A DNA stretch of 64,000 bases from Pseudomonas peli. GTDB lineage: Bacteria; Pseudomonadota; Gammaproteobacteria; Pseudomonadales; Pseudomonadaceae. This document shows positions 16,716-25,316 of this stretch, piece by piece (within the stretch, counting starts at the first letter, position 1; every line of letters starts with the position of its first letter). A model generated the notes under the pieces. That model was not told the DNA's origin. It ran no database searches and saw only the letters and a list, made by a program, of their open reading frames with translations. The translations under genes and the position numbers were made by a program. The stretch is from the NCBI RefSeq assembly GCF_900099645.1, contig NZ_FMTL01000005.1, positions 62,001-126,000 on the forward strand, written 5' to 3'.

Positions 16716-17294
16716 ATGCTGCGCATCCTGCTAATCAATGACACCGCAAAGAAGGTTGGCCGCCTGAAAAACGCCCTGACCGAGGCCGGTTTCGAGGTCA
16801 TCGACGAATCCGGATTGACCATCGACTTGCCGGAACGGGTCGAGGCAGTTCGGCCTGACGTGATTCTGATCGACACCGAATCACCGAGCCGCGACGTGAT
16901 GGAACAGGTGGTGCTGGTCAGCCGTGATCAACCGCGGCCGATTGTCATGTTCACCGACGAGCACGATCCCGGCGTGATGCGCCAGGCGATTCAGAGCGGC
17001 GTCAGCGCCTATATCGTCGAAGGCATCCACGCCCAGCGTCTGCAGCCGATTCTCGACGTAGCCATGGCTCGCTTCGAGAGCGACCAGGCGCTGCGTGCGC
17101 AGCTGCAGGCACGTGATGCCCAGCTGGCCGAACGCAAGCGCATCGAGCTGGCCAAGGGCCTGCTGATGAAGATGAAAAGCTGTGACGAAGAACAGGCCTA
17201 TACCCTGATGCGCCGTCAGGCGATGAGCCGCCAGCAGAAGCTGGCCCAGGTGGCCGAACAGATTATCGCCATGCACGACATGCTCGGCAGCTGA
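16716..17294 (+). CDS. nasT: Nitrate-responsive ANTAR antiterminator NasT
   Basis: A 192-residue response-regulator-like protein. The receiver-like domain (1-115) has the expected 'VILIDTES' strand where the phosphorylated Asp would lie, and the C-terminal ANTAR RNA-binding domain (about 125-185) includes 'ERKRIELAKGLLMKMKSCDEEQAY' split as ERKRIELAKGLL and MKSCDEEQAY. It is released from NasS by nitrate and prevents termination at leader hairpins. AGGAGAG lies at 16701. Four candidate RNA targets are present within 13 kb. Confidence 0.95.
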   Translation: MLRILLINDTAKKVGRLKNALTEAGFEVIDESGLTIDLPERVEAVRPDVILIDTESPSRDVMEQVVLVSRDQPRPIVMFTDEHDPGVMRQAIQSGVSAYIVEGIHAQRLQPILDVAMARFESDQALRAQLQARDAQLAERKRIELAKGLLMKMKSCDEEQAYTLMRRQAMSRQQKLAQVAEQIIAMHDMLGS

Positions 17295-17432
17295 GCCGGC
17301 GCACTGTTATGCCGCAGCGCCGCTTGACTGTACTGGACAGCCGGGGGACTCGGCGCTTATCTTCGCCGCCTGGCCAGCGCACTGGCCAACGTCGCTCGGA
17401 CGGTTCCGGGCGCTTACGTATCCGAGGAAAGC

Positions 17433-18659
17433 ATGGCTGACCAAGCTTCGCGCCGCTTTGCGCGCATTGATCGACTCCCCCCCTACGTTTTCAACATCAC
17501 TGCCGAACTGAAGATGGCCGCGCGTCGCCGTGGCGAAGACATCATCGACTTCAGCATGGGCAACCCGGATGGCGCCACGCCGCCGCACATAGTCGAAAAG
17601 CTGGTGCAGGTCGCCCAGCGTGAAGACACCCACGGCTACTCCACCTCACGCGGTATTCCTCGCCTGCGTCGCGCCATTTCGCGCTGGTACAAGGATCGCT
17701 ATGAAGTCGAGATAGACCCTGAAAGCGAAGCCATCGTCACTATCGGTTCCAAGGAAGGCCTGGCGCACCTGATGCTGGCCACCCTGGATCATGGCGATAC
17801 CGTACTGGTGCCCAACCCCAGCTACCCGATTCATATTTACGGCGCGGTAATCGCTGGCGCCCAGGTGCGTTCGGTGCCGCTGATTCCCGGCGTGGATTTC
17901 TTCGCCGAACTGGAGCGGGCGATTCGCGAGTCGATTCCCAAGCCAAAAATGATGATCCTCGGCTTCCCCTCCAACCCCACCGCGCAGTGCGTGGAGCTGG
18001 ACTTCTTCGAGCGTGTGGTGGCCCTGGCCAAGCAATACGACGTGCTGGTGATTCACGACCTGGCCTACGCCGATATCGTCTACGACGGCTGGAAAGCCCC
18101 GTCGATCATGCAGGTGCCGGGCGCCAAGGACATAGCCGTGGAGTTCTTCACCCTGTCGAAGAGCTACAACATGGCCGGCTGGCGCATCGGCTTTATGGTC
18201 GGCAACAAGGAGCTGGTCAGCGCACTGGCGCGAATCAAGAGCTACCACGACTACGGCACCTTCACCCCGCTGCAGGTGGCGGCGATTGCCGCACTGGAAG
18301 GTGATCAGCAATGCGTGCGCGATATCGCCGAGCAATACCGCCAGCGCCGCAACCTGCTAGTCAAAGGCCTGCACGAGCTGGGCTGGATGGTCGAAAACCC
18401 GAAAGCCTCGATGTATGTCTGGGCGAAAATTCCCGAGCATTACTCCCAGCTCGGTTCGCTGGAGTTCGCCAAGAAGCTGCTGCTGGAGGCCAAGGTCTGC
18501 GTCTCCCCTGGCATTGGCTTTGGCGATTATGGCGATGACCATGTGCGCTTTGCCCTGATAGAAAACCAGGACCGCATCCGTCAGGCGATTCGCGGGATCA
18601 AAACGATGTTCCGCGCCGATGGCCTGTTACCCGGCAAGAAGGCCAAGGCCGACGAGTAA
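17433..18659 (+). CDS. alaC: Glutamate-pyruvate aminotransferase AlaC
   Basis: A 408-residue PLP-dependent class I aminotransferase making alanine from pyruvate and glutamate. The N-terminal family pattern is RIDRLPPYVFNI, and the PLP lysine lies in TLSKSYNMAGW at about residue 240. GAGGAA precedes the ATG. The gene lies 138 bp after nasT on the same strand, but no shared control with nitrate genes is evident. It probably uses its own promoter. A short hairpin terminator follows. Confidence 0.9.
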   Translation: MADQASRRFARIDRLPPYVFNITAELKMAARRRGEDIIDFSMGNPDGATPPHIVEKLVQVAQREDTHGYSTSRGIPRLRRAISRWYKDRYEVEIDPESEAIVTIGSKEGLAHLMLATLDHGDTVLVPNPSYPIHIYGAVIAGAQVRSVPLIPGVDFFAELERAIRESIPKPKMMILGFPSNPTAQCVELDFFERVVALAKQYDVLVIHDLAYADIVYDGWKAPSIMQVPGAKDIAVEFFTLSKSYNMAGWRIGFMVGNKELVSALARIKSYHDYGTFTPLQVAAIAALEGDQQCVRDIAEQYRQRRNLLVKGLHELGWMVENPKASMYVWAKIPEHYSQLGSLEFAKKLLLEAKVCVSPGIGFGDYGDDHVRFALIENQDRIRQAIRGIKTMFRADGLLPGKKAKADE

Positions 18660-18669
18660 GTAACAGATA

Positions 18670-18689
18670 AAGGCACTGAAAAGTGCCCT
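18670..18689 (+). terminator. Hairpin after alaC
   Basis: AAGGCACT-gaaa-AGTGCCCTT directly after the stop codon. The T run is short, so termination may be weak. Confidence 0.5.
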
Positions 18690-18700
18690 TGGAATTTCTT

Positions 18701-18821
18701 CAAAGTCTCGCGAGCTAGAGTCCTGCAAGGCAAAAACAGGCGAGGAAGCGGAGTGTACTTTTGTACATGAGCATTCCGAGCCTGTTTTTAACACCGCAGG
18801 GCCGACGCGCAGCAGACTTTG
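18701..18821. repeat. 121-bp palindromic intergenic element
   Basis: The ends are inverted repeats CAAAGTCT (18701-18708) and AGACTTTG (18814-18821). Inside are AAAAACAGGC and GCCTGTTTTT, and the centre is a GTAC-rich palindrome. The whole could fold into one long hairpin. It fills the gap between two convergent genes. Its look is that of a non-autonomous (MITE or REP-like) element common in pseudomonads; copy number cannot be judged here. Confidence 0.65.
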
Positions 18822-18826
18822 AGTTT

Positions 18827-19219
18827 TCAGCCGGAGTAATCCAGCACCGTCCAAACCTTGCTCAGACCACTGGTAATTACGCAGCCGCTTTGCCCGAGTT
18901 GGTTGTTGCTGTGCAGCGACATCAAGTTGGTCATGCCATCCGCCGCATCAGAGCGTTCGCTCAGCCACTGCACACGGCCGCAATTGGCCGTTTCGATCAC
19001 ATAACTGGCCGCCACGGCAGAGTTCTCGCTCGGTAGCCTGATCACATCCACCACCGTGCCCTGCTCTTCCACACGCTTGCCGTCGGATACCAGCACGGCC
19101 CAGGCCAGGCCGTTCTCGATCACCAGGTAGGTGCCATTGGCCCTCGGTTGATCAAGCTGCGGTTGCGCACAACCGGCCAAAAGACCCAGCAGCACAATTG
19201 TCATCAGCATCTGTTGCAT
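18827..19219 (-). CDS. Small lipoprotein of unknown function
   Basis: A 130-residue precursor with a clear lipobox (LLAGC, Cys17). The mature part contains two later cysteines (TANCGRV and QSGCVIT) that could form a disulfide in the periplasm. GAGGAG precedes the ATG at 19219. No domain was recognised. It stands alone, with the 121-bp palindrome just beyond its stop codon. Confidence 0.75.
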   Translation of the reverse strand: MQQMLMTIVLLGLLAGCAQPQLDQPRANGTYLVIENGLAWAVLVSDGKRVEEQGTVVDVIRLPSENSAVAASYVIETANCGRVQWLSERSDAADGMTNLMSLHSNNQLGQSGCVITSGLSKVWTVLDYSG

Positions 19220-19325
19220 TGTTAGTGACTCCTCTGCAGTGCCTGTGGCCATTGGCTTTGCGGGCAGATGGCGCGAGTGATCGAGTAGGTGCCGGTTAAG
19301 GCCTTGGGCTTACTATTATCGAATA

Positions 19326-19341
19326 CTGTTTATTTGTACAG
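19326..19341. promoter_or_regulatory. LexA (SOS) box
   Basis: CTGTTTATTTGTACAG matches the CTG-N10-CAG rule, and the symmetry extends to AATACTGT…ACAGTATT. It lies about 90 bp before the start of the next plus-strand gene. Confidence 0.8.
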
Positions 19342-19429
19342 TATTTTTCGATTACCCTTGATCATGCCATCCAGCCAACCGTTCAGCCCGGCTAAAGGGC
19401 CTATACAAGTCGTTAACAGGAGTACCCAG

Positions 19430-19747
19430 ATGCTCGACGTACTGCAGCTGAAACACAGCGTAAACCGCATGCCCTTGGAAAAAGTCCGGGGCACCGTCAA
19501 TGAATTGCAGCTTGAAGGCATCGTCACCGAGGGCAAAACGCCGTTTTCCCGGGTGCACTTCAACACCTGTTTTGCCGAGATCGAAGCCTTGCTGCAGCGC
19601 GCCGGCTATCACCGTCAGCTGGATGTAGTCGGTTATCAGGGCCTGGCCTATGCCATGTTCGACCCCTCGCGCTGGGAGGCGGTGGAGGTGCTGCGCTGGC
19701 TCAAGGAGTTTGTCGAGGAAGCTCAGGGCAAATCGCTATCCCGCTAA
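19430..19747 (+). CDS. Small protein behind a LexA box, function unknown
   Basis: A 105-residue soluble protein with no signal peptide or known motif. The start at 19430 (MLDVLQLKHS) has AGGAG at the right distance; an open frame continues upstream but overlaps the LexA box and lacks coding character. The LexA site upstream predicts induction by DNA damage. Codon use is like the neighbours. I do not recognise the family. Its C-terminal half is rich in aromatic and acidic residues (SRWEAVEVLRWLKEF). Confidence 0.75.
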   Translation: MLDVLQLKHSVNRMPLEKVRGTVNELQLEGIVTEGKTPFSRVHFNTCFAEIEALLQRAGYHRQLDVVGYQGLAYAMFDPSRWEAVEVLRWLKEFVEEAQGKSLSR

Positions 19748-20010
19748 GGCAGGGCTCACCCGGCACCAAGGCGAAGCAAAAGCGCTTGGCAGCGGCTTGA
19801 CCATGCACAGCATTGGCTCAATAAGCCGGCTGGGAGCGCTGCTGATCTGCGGCATGGGGTGCCACGACGCTAAGAAAACTCTGCTCTAGCCAACATTCAA
19901 TATTGCGCTTAAGTATATGATTTATAGCGTTTAAGCCTGCCAACCTAAGGCTCGTTCGAGCCATTCTCAGCGCGCACTGGCGTTTGTTAGCCGCCGCTCC
20001 CCAGTAAAAC

Positions 20011-20026
20011 TGGCAAGCCCCTTGCA
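20011..20026 (+). promoter_or_regulatory. Sigma-54 promoter for nrtABC
   Basis: TGGCAAG-CCCC-TTGCA is a perfect -24/-12 match, with a start near 20037. It lies in a 427-bp gap (19748-20174) that otherwise holds only the leader below; 19748-20010 shows nothing else that I can name. Confidence 0.88.
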
Positions 20027-20054
20027 ATTGTCCTCACAAGATTCCTGCGCAGCC

Positions 20055-20138
20055 CACCAACGGCGGTGAGCCGCGGATCACGGACAACGGCGTCCGTCAG
20101 GTCCCCTCCTTGAGGTGGCCTGGCGTACGCCGTTTTTT
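20055..20138 (+). promoter_or_regulatory. NasT-type (ANTAR) antitermination leader of nrtABC
   Basis: Hairpin CACC-AACGGC-GGTG (20055-20068) has the same six-base loop as the nasST leader. The shared element ACAACGGCGTCC follows (20084-20095). The terminator pairs AACGGCGT (20086-20093) with ACGCCGTT (20127-20134) and has six T (20133-20138). Its loop contains CCTC-ctt-GAGG and CAGG/CCTG stems. Confidence 0.8.
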
Positions 20139-20174
20139 GTTTCAGCCGGTTTATCGGCCAGAAAGGACAGACCT

Positions 20175-21458
20175 ATGACTGATCGTGATTCGAAGCACCC
20201 AAGCCTGCACAGCCGCCGTAATTTCCTGAAAACCTCGATTGCCGTCGCCGGCACTGTCGGCGGTGTCGCCGCCCTTGGCCTTAGCGCGCCCGCCTCGCTG
20301 CGCAGCGTAGCCTGGGCCGCCGGTTCCGATGCACCGGAAAAGGCGGCGCTGAAAGTCGGCTTTATTCCGTTGACCGACTGCGCATCGGTAGTAGTCGCCG
20401 CTACTCAAGGCTTTGGCGAGAAATACGGCCTGACCATCACCCCAAGCAAGGAAGCCTCCTGGGCCGGTGTGCGCGACAAGCTGAATACCGGCGAGCTGGA
20501 TGCCGCCCACGTGCTGTACGGCATGATGTACGGCGCACAACTGGGTATCGCCGGGCCGCAGAAGGATATGGCCGTGCTGATGGGCCTGAACCAGAACGGC
20601 CAGGCCATCACCCTCTCCAAACAGCTCAAAGAGGCCGGCGTCACCAACGGCGCACAACTGGCCGAGCATGTGAAAAAAGGCGGCAACCCGCTGACCTTCG
20701 CCCAGACCTTCCCCACCGGCACCCACGCCATGTGGCTGTATTACTGGCTGGCAAGCCTGGGCATCAACCCGATGAGCGATGTGAAAACCATCGTCGTGCC
20801 GCCACCGCAGATGGTCGCCAATATGCGCGTCGGCAATATGGACGGCTTCTGCGTCGGCGAGCCTTGGGGCGCGCGGGCGATTGCCGACAAGATTGGCTTC
20901 ACCGCCGTCACGACTCAGCAGATCTGGCCGGATCACCCGGAGAAGGTCCTCGGCACCACCCGCGCCTTTATCGAGCAATACCCCAACGCGGCCCGCGCAC
21001 TGATCATGGCGGTGCTGGACGCCAGCCAGTTTATCGAGGCCAGCGAGGAAAACCGCAAGAGCACGGCCAAGCTGATTTCCGGCAAAGCCTACGTCAATGC
21101 GCCGGTCAAGGTGATCGAGCCGCGCTTCCTCAGCCAGTATGAGGACGGCCTGGGCAACAGCTGGAAAGACGACCACGCCATGGCCTTCTGCAAAAACGGC
21201 ACGGTGAACTTCCCGTACCACTCCGACGGTATGTGGTTTATGACCCAGTTCAAGCGCTGGGGCTTGATCAAGGAGGACCCGAACTACGCCGCCGTCGCCG
21301 CCGGGGTCAACCAGGTTGCGCTGTACAAGGAAGCCGCCAGTGCGCTGAACATCCCCGTGCCGGCCAGCTCGTTGCGCAGCAGCACGCTGATCGACGGCAA
21401 CGTGTGGAATGGCTCCGACCCGGCCGCCTACGCCAACTCCTTTGCGATTAAAGCCTGA
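20175..21458 (+). CDS. nrtA: Nitrate ABC transporter, substrate-binding protein (NrtA-like)
   Basis: A 427-residue periplasmic binding protein. The N-terminus is a Tat signal (HSRRNFLKTS, Arg14-Arg15) followed by a hydrophobic stretch and an Ala-rich cleavage region. The body resembles NasS encoded 4 kb upstream, which points to nitrate or nitrite as ligand rather than the alkanesulfonates or taurine of related families. GAAAGGA precedes the ATG at 20175; upstream in-frame residues lie within the leader. It is first of three genes (11- and 38-bp gaps). Confidence 0.9.
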   Translation: MTDRDSKHPSLHSRRNFLKTSIAVAGTVGGVAALGLSAPASLRSVAWAAGSDAPEKAALKVGFIPLTDCASVVVAATQGFGEKYGLTITPSKEASWAGVRDKLNTGELDAAHVLYGMMYGAQLGIAGPQKDMAVLMGLNQNGQAITLSKQLKEAGVTNGAQLAEHVKKGGNPLTFAQTFPTGTHAMWLYYWLASLGINPMSDVKTIVVPPPQMVANMRVGNMDGFCVGEPWGARAIADKIGFTAVTTQQIWPDHPEKVLGTTRAFIEQYPNAARALIMAVLDASQFIEASEENRKSTAKLISGKAYVNAPVKVIEPRFLSQYEDGLGNSWKDDHAMAFCKNGTVNFPYHSDGMWFMTQFKRWGLIKEDPNYAAVAAGVNQVALYKEAASALNIPVPASSLRSSTLIDGNVWNGSDPAAYANSFAIKA

Positions 21459-21472
21459 TTGGGAGGTTCGTG

Positions 21473-22324
21473 ATGAACGCACCACTGAAAACCCCATTGC
21501 CGTTAGCTGCGCCGACCCGCAAAGCGCCACGCCTGGTGCTGCCAGGCGTAGCGGCGCTGACCAGCCTGCTCAAGGCGGTTGTGCCGCCATTGCTCGGCAT
21601 CCTGCTGTTTATCGGCGTGTGGGCGCTGATTGCGACCAAGAGCGAGGGCCTGCCTGGCCCGGTCAGTACCTGGGCGGCGGCGCTGGAGCTGTTTGCCAAC
21701 CCCTTCTATGACAACGGCCCGAATGACATGGGCATTGGCTGGAACATCCTGCATTCGCTGGGCCGCGTCGGTATCGGCTTTGGTCTGGCAGCGCTGGTGG
21801 GCATCCCGCTGGGCTTTGCCATCGGCCGCTTTGCCTTTCTCGCCGGCATGCTCTCGCCGATCATCAGCCTGCTGCGCCCGGTTTCGCCGCTGGCCTGGCT
21901 GCCCATCGGCCTGCTGGTGTTCGAAGCGGCTGGCCCGGCGTCGATCTGGGTAATTTTCATTAGCTCAATCTGGCCGATCATCCTCAACACCGCCGCTGGC
22001 GTGGCCAGCGTGCCGCAGGATTACCTGAACGTGGCGCGGGTGCTCAAGCTGTCCGAGTTCAAGGTGCTCACACGCATCCTGTTCCCCGCCGTGCTGCCGC
22101 ACCTGATGACCGGCATCCGCCTGGCCATTGGCGTGGCATGGCTGGTGATAGTCGCCGCCGAGATGCTCACCGGCGGCACGGGCCTGGGTTTCTGGGTGTG
22201 GGATGAGTGGAACAACCTCAACGTCGAACACATCCTCATCGCCATCATCATCGTCGGCCTGGTCGGCCTGGCTTTGGAGCAACTGCTGTTGCTGCTAGCG
22301 AAACGCTTCGACTACGCCAGTTAA
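21473..22324 (+). CDS. nrtB: Nitrate ABC transporter permease (NrtB-like)
   Basis: A 283-residue inner-membrane permease with about six hydrophobic segments, the first at about 30-55. The cytoplasmic EAA-type coupling loop is seen in the region around 'DYLNVARVLKLSEFKVL'. The ATG at 21473 follows GGGAGG; a GTG one codon earlier is in frame but too close. It belongs to the NrtB/SsuC/TauC family and is assigned to nitrate by its partners. Confidence 0.9.
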   Translation: MNAPLKTPLPLAAPTRKAPRLVLPGVAALTSLLKAVVPPLLGILLFIGVWALIATKSEGLPGPVSTWAAALELFANPFYDNGPNDMGIGWNILHSLGRVGIGFGLAALVGIPLGFAIGRFAFLAGMLSPIISLLRPVSPLAWLPIGLLVFEAAGPASIWVIFISSIWPIILNTAAGVASVPQDYLNVARVLKLSEFKVLTRILFPAVLPHLMTGIRLAIGVAWLVIVAAEMLTGGTGLGFWVWDEWNNLNVEHILIAIIIVGLVGLALEQLLLLLAKRFDYAS

Positions 22325-22362
22325 AGCAGGTAGCTGATTACGCCAGTTTAAGGAGCCGCAAC

Positions 22363-23154
22363 ATGGATAAATTCGTGGAGCTGACCCAGGTCGGCAAGCA
22401 TTTCGATACCAAGAAAGGTCGTTTCCAGGCCCTGACCGACGTAAACCTGAGCATTGCCAAGGGTGAGTTCGTCACCCTGATCGGCCACTCGGGTTGCGGT
22501 AAATCCACCGTGCTCAATCTGATCGCCGGCCTGCTCGAGGCCAGCGAAGGCGGCCTGATCTGCAACGGCCGCGAGATCGACGGCCCCGGTCCGGAGCGCG
22601 GCGTGGTGTTCCAGAACCACAGCCTGCTGCCCTGGATGACCTGCTACGGCAACGTCTACCTGGCGGTGGAAAAGGTCTTCGCCGGCAAGGAAAGCAAAGC
22701 CCAGCTCAAAGAACGCACTGAAGCGGCGCTGGACATGGTTGGCCTCAGCCACGCCACCTACAAGCATCCCAATGAAATCTCTGGCGGCATGAAGCAGCGC
22801 GTCGGTATCGCCCGCGCTCTGGCCATGCAGCCCAAGGTGCTGCTGATGGACGAACCCTTCGGCGCGCTGGATGCCCTGACCCGCGCACACCTGCAGGACG
22901 AACTGCTGCGCATCGTCGGCGAAACCCACAGCACCGTGGTGATGGTGACCCACGATGTCGATGAGGCCGTGCTGCTATCTGATCGCATCGTGATGATGAC
23001 CAACGGCCCGGCGGCGACCGTGGGCGATATCGTCAAGGTCGAGCTGGCGCGCCCGCGGGATCGCCTGACCCTGGCCAATGACCCTCACTACCACGCCTAC
23101 CGCACCGCCGTGCTGGAGTTTCTCTACCAGCGCCAGCAACGCCCGGCGGCCTAG
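22363..23154 (+). CDS. nrtD: Nitrate ABC transporter ATP-binding protein (NrtD-like)
   Basis: A 263-residue ATPase with Walker A GHSGCGKST (41-49), the signature ISGGMKQRVGIARAL and Walker B KVLLMDEPFGALD. It lacks the extra NrtA-like domain of cyanobacterial NrtC, so one ATPase probably serves both positions as a dimer. AGGAG precedes the ATG. The last four bases overlap the end of the convergent hydrolase gene. Confidence 0.9.
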   Translation: MDKFVELTQVGKHFDTKKGRFQALTDVNLSIAKGEFVTLIGHSGCGKSTVLNLIAGLLEASEGGLICNGREIDGPGPERGVVFQNHSLLPWMTCYGNVYLAVEKVFAGKESKAQLKERTEAALDMVGLSHATYKHPNEISGGMKQRVGIARALAMQPKVLLMDEPFGALDALTRAHLQDELLRIVGETHSTVVMVTHDVDEAVLLSDRIVMMTNGPAATVGDIVKVELARPRDRLTLANDPHYHAYRTAVLEFLYQRQQRPAA

Positions 23155-24044
23155 GGCGCAGGCGTGGCACCGATGCGCTGGAAGAAGGTTTCCACTGCAT
23201 CGGTGTAGGCACCCGGCACGCCTAATTGCGCATTGATCTCGCCGTGCGACAACGCCTGTGGCAATACCGTCACCTGCATATCCAATGCGCGGCCTCGCTC
23301 CGCAAATCCCTGCGCCTGGAGGCATGCCTCTTTGCGTTTACTGGAGCAGACGGCCAGCATTGGCGCGCCTGCTTGCTGCAAACGCCACACGGGCGATGCG
23401 GCACGCCAATAGGCCGGGTCCTGGCCAAACGCCTTGTCATACAGGCGGTAGTGCCTGTCGCGCATAATGCGTTCAACATCAAACGCCGCACTGTCGAGTG
23501 CCACGGTGCCCAACCAGGGTTGTACAGCATAAGCCTGGCCAATCTCAGGAGCGGCACTGAGCAGGCTGACCAAATGCGCACCTGCCGAATGCCCCAGCAG
23601 TACCACGCGCTGCGGGTCCCCACCCCAGCCTGTTGCATGTTGCTGGACGTAGCTCAGCGCCTGGGCAATATCCTCGGCCTGCTGCAGGGGGGTGGCATCC
23701 GGTAATAAGCGATAGTTGGTCGACACAAACAGGTATCCCTGGGGCAACCAACGCGCCATCTTGTTCTCTACGACCCGGTCCATACGCTTATCGCCTTTAT
23801 CCCAGGCACCGCCATGCACCATCAGCAATATGGGCGCCGAGCGCGCATTGAGTGGACGATAAACGTCCAGGCGCTGGCGCTCATGCTGACCGTATGGCAG
23901 ATCTGCCAACAGTTCAGCACCCAGCTGCGCGGCACTTTTGGCACTGCGTCGATCACTCATGGCATCGCGCAGCCCCTGCGCCTGCACATCCCCCAGTAAC
24001 AGCAGCGCCAGCAGTCCACCCATGCTCAATTGCCTGAAGTTCAT
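23151..24044 (-). CDS. Exported alpha/beta hydrolase (HSL/carboxylesterase type)
   Basis: A 297-residue protein with an N-terminal signal peptide (hydrophobic 8-22, cut near AQA). It has the oxyanion motif HGGAW and the nucleophile elbow GHSAGAH (serine), and a late His in ALSHGEIN completes the triad. The family includes esterases, lipases and arylformamidase-like enzymes. The substrate is unknown. It is convergent with nrtD and not linked to nitrate use. Confidence 0.85.
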   Translation of the reverse strand: MNFRQLSMGGLLALLLLGDVQAQGLRDAMSDRRSAKSAAQLGAELLADLPYGQHERQRLDVYRPLNARSAPILLMVHGGAWDKGDKRMDRVVENKMARWLPQGYLFVSTNYRLLPDATPLQQAEDIAQALSYVQQHATGWGGDPQRVVLLGHSAGAHLVSLLSAAPEIGQAYAVQPWLGTVALDSAAFDVERIMRDRHYRLYDKAFGQDPAYWRAASPVWRLQQAGAPMLAVCSSKRKEACLQAQGFAERGRALDMQVTVLPQALSHGEINAQLGVPGAYTDAVETFFQRIGATPAP

Positions 24045-24176
24045 ACGCGCTTAACTCCGCACCTGAAGATGATGGGCCGATCATCACCGTTTTACCTGCA
24101 ACGCGCATCAGCGGCTGCCAGACAGATGCGAACGGGGTTAACATTCGCCACCTTTTACTGACGACCGGATGCTGGC

Positions 24177-24623
24177 ATGGCCCGCCTGACCCTTGAGTTC
24201 CCCGAAGACCAGTTCTGCTACAGCACCCACCTGACCGTGCGGGTGACCGATATCAATGCGGCCAACCACTTGGGCAACGATTCGATGATCTCGATGATTT
24301 CCGAGGCGCGGGCACGTTTTCTGTTCGAGTTCGGCATCGAAGAAACCCAGGAAGACGGCACCGGCATCATCGTCACGGACCTCGCTACCACCTACCGCGC
24401 TGAGGCTCATGCCCGTGATCAGTTGCTGTTTGAAGTCGGCGTGATGGATTTCAACACTTATGGTGGCGACATTACTTTCCGCATCACCCGCCCCGCCGAC
24501 AACACGCTGGTGGCCATGGCCAAGTCCGGGTTTGTGTTCTTCAACTACAAACTGGGCAAAGTGGTGCAGATGCCGGCGACCTTCAGCGGCAAATTCAGCA
24601 AGGTCAACTGGCTGAGCAAGTAA
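24177..24623 (+). CDS. Thioesterase of the hotdog-fold family
   Basis: A 148-residue single-domain protein. The pattern RVTDINAANHLGNDSM resembles the active-site region of 4-hydroxybenzoyl-CoA-type thioesterases, which cleave acyl-CoA. It has no signal peptide. The gene stands alone between a hydrolase gene and the long nasA leader region. The substrate chain length cannot be predicted. Confidence 0.8.
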   Translation: MARLTLEFPEDQFCYSTHLTVRVTDINAANHLGNDSMISMISEARARFLFEFGIEETQEDGTGIIVTDLATTYRAEAHARDQLLFEVGVMDFNTYGGDITFRITRPADNTLVAMAKSGFVFFNYKLGKVVQMPATFSGKFSKVNWLSK

Positions 24624-24788
24624 CCTGGGCTTATCGGCATAAATCGGGTGATTACCGTCCTGATCACGCTTGATCGCAGCAAAGCTGCCGAATTCAGCAT
24701 TAATTGCTCAACTATCTAGCGGCCGCCGTGACAGCTGGTACATCCTCTGCTACGCCTTAGGCATAACAACAAAAGCAGGGGAATTGCT

Positions 24789-24947
24789 ATGCCGACCACG
24801 CGCAGCCATGTCCGCCACGCCGGGCTTTTGAGCAACCTACTCGCTCTAGCCCTTCTGACCCTTACCTTACCGACCCAGGCTGCACATGCAGCCGCCGACG
24901 CCACACCCGGTGAGTCACGCTGCAGCGTGCTAACGCCTACCAGCTGA
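24789..24947 (+). CDS. Possible 52-residue secreted peptide or gene remnant
   Basis: The ATG at 24789 follows an AGGGGA site and opens a frame with a convincing signal peptide: basic start, then LLSNLLALALLTLTLPTQAAHA with likely cleavage after AHA. The mature part is about 18 residues with one Cys, then TGA. A second frame continues beyond the stop for about 70 codons without a start, so a frameshifted gene is possible. No relative was recognised. It lies inside an 861-bp gap (24624-25484), the rest of which holds the nasA promoter and leader. Confidence 0.35.
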   Translation: MPTTRSHVRHAGLLSNLLALALLTLTLPTQAAHAAADATPGESRCSVLTPTS

Positions 24948-25118
24948 CGCACTCGCCACAAGGCCGATTGAGGCCTGCCTTAGAAAGCCTGGTCTGTCGG
25001 AACCGGGAAAACATTCTGCGCCCTATTCAAGGGCAAGCCCTCCGCCAGCGCCTCCTTTTGCAGCACAGTCGCAGCTATCCAACAGCTGAAAGCCCCGTAA
25101 ATCCATGGATTGCCCGGT

Positions 25119-25134
25119 TGGCGCAGCTCTTGCT
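25119..25134 (+). promoter_or_regulatory. Sigma-54 promoter for the MFS nitrate porter gene
   Basis: TGGCGCA-GCTC-TTGCT has correct GG/GC spacing. A start near 25145 gives a 5' leader of about 340 nt. Confidence 0.82.
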
Positions 25135-25149
25135 AAAGACCTGTTACCG

Positions 25150-25230
25150 GTAGCCAATGGCGGCTGCTCAACAAACGACAAAGACGTCGCATAAACCTCG
25201 CCCTAGAGCGCTCGGTTTATGCGGCGTTTT
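25150..25230 (+). promoter_or_regulatory. NasT-type (ANTAR) antitermination leader of the MFS porter gene
   Basis: Hairpin GTAGCC-AATGGC-GGCTGC (25150-25167) keeps A1 and G4 in its six-base loop. The shared element ACAAAGACGTCG (25179-25190) leads into a 14-bp terminator stem, ACGTCGCATAAACC (25184-25197) with GGTTTATGCGGCGT (25214-25227), ending in TTTT. Confidence 0.78.
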
Positions 25231-25316
25231 GCGTTTACGCCCCAGCGTTTGGGGCTGGCACCTGCCCTGCGATCCAGGACTTGCGCTAGTAACTCTCTCA
25301 ACCCAGCTGTGGCGGA

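Noticed and set aside
19289..19429. Upstream extension of the LexA-controlled gene to 19289
   Set aside because: It would place the LexA box inside the coding region. The ATG at 19430 has a good ribosome site.
19900..20010. NtrC sites upstream of the nrtABD sigma-54 promoter
   Set aside because: Only weak partial matches to GCAC…GTGC were seen here and upstream of the other three promoters, so none is reported.
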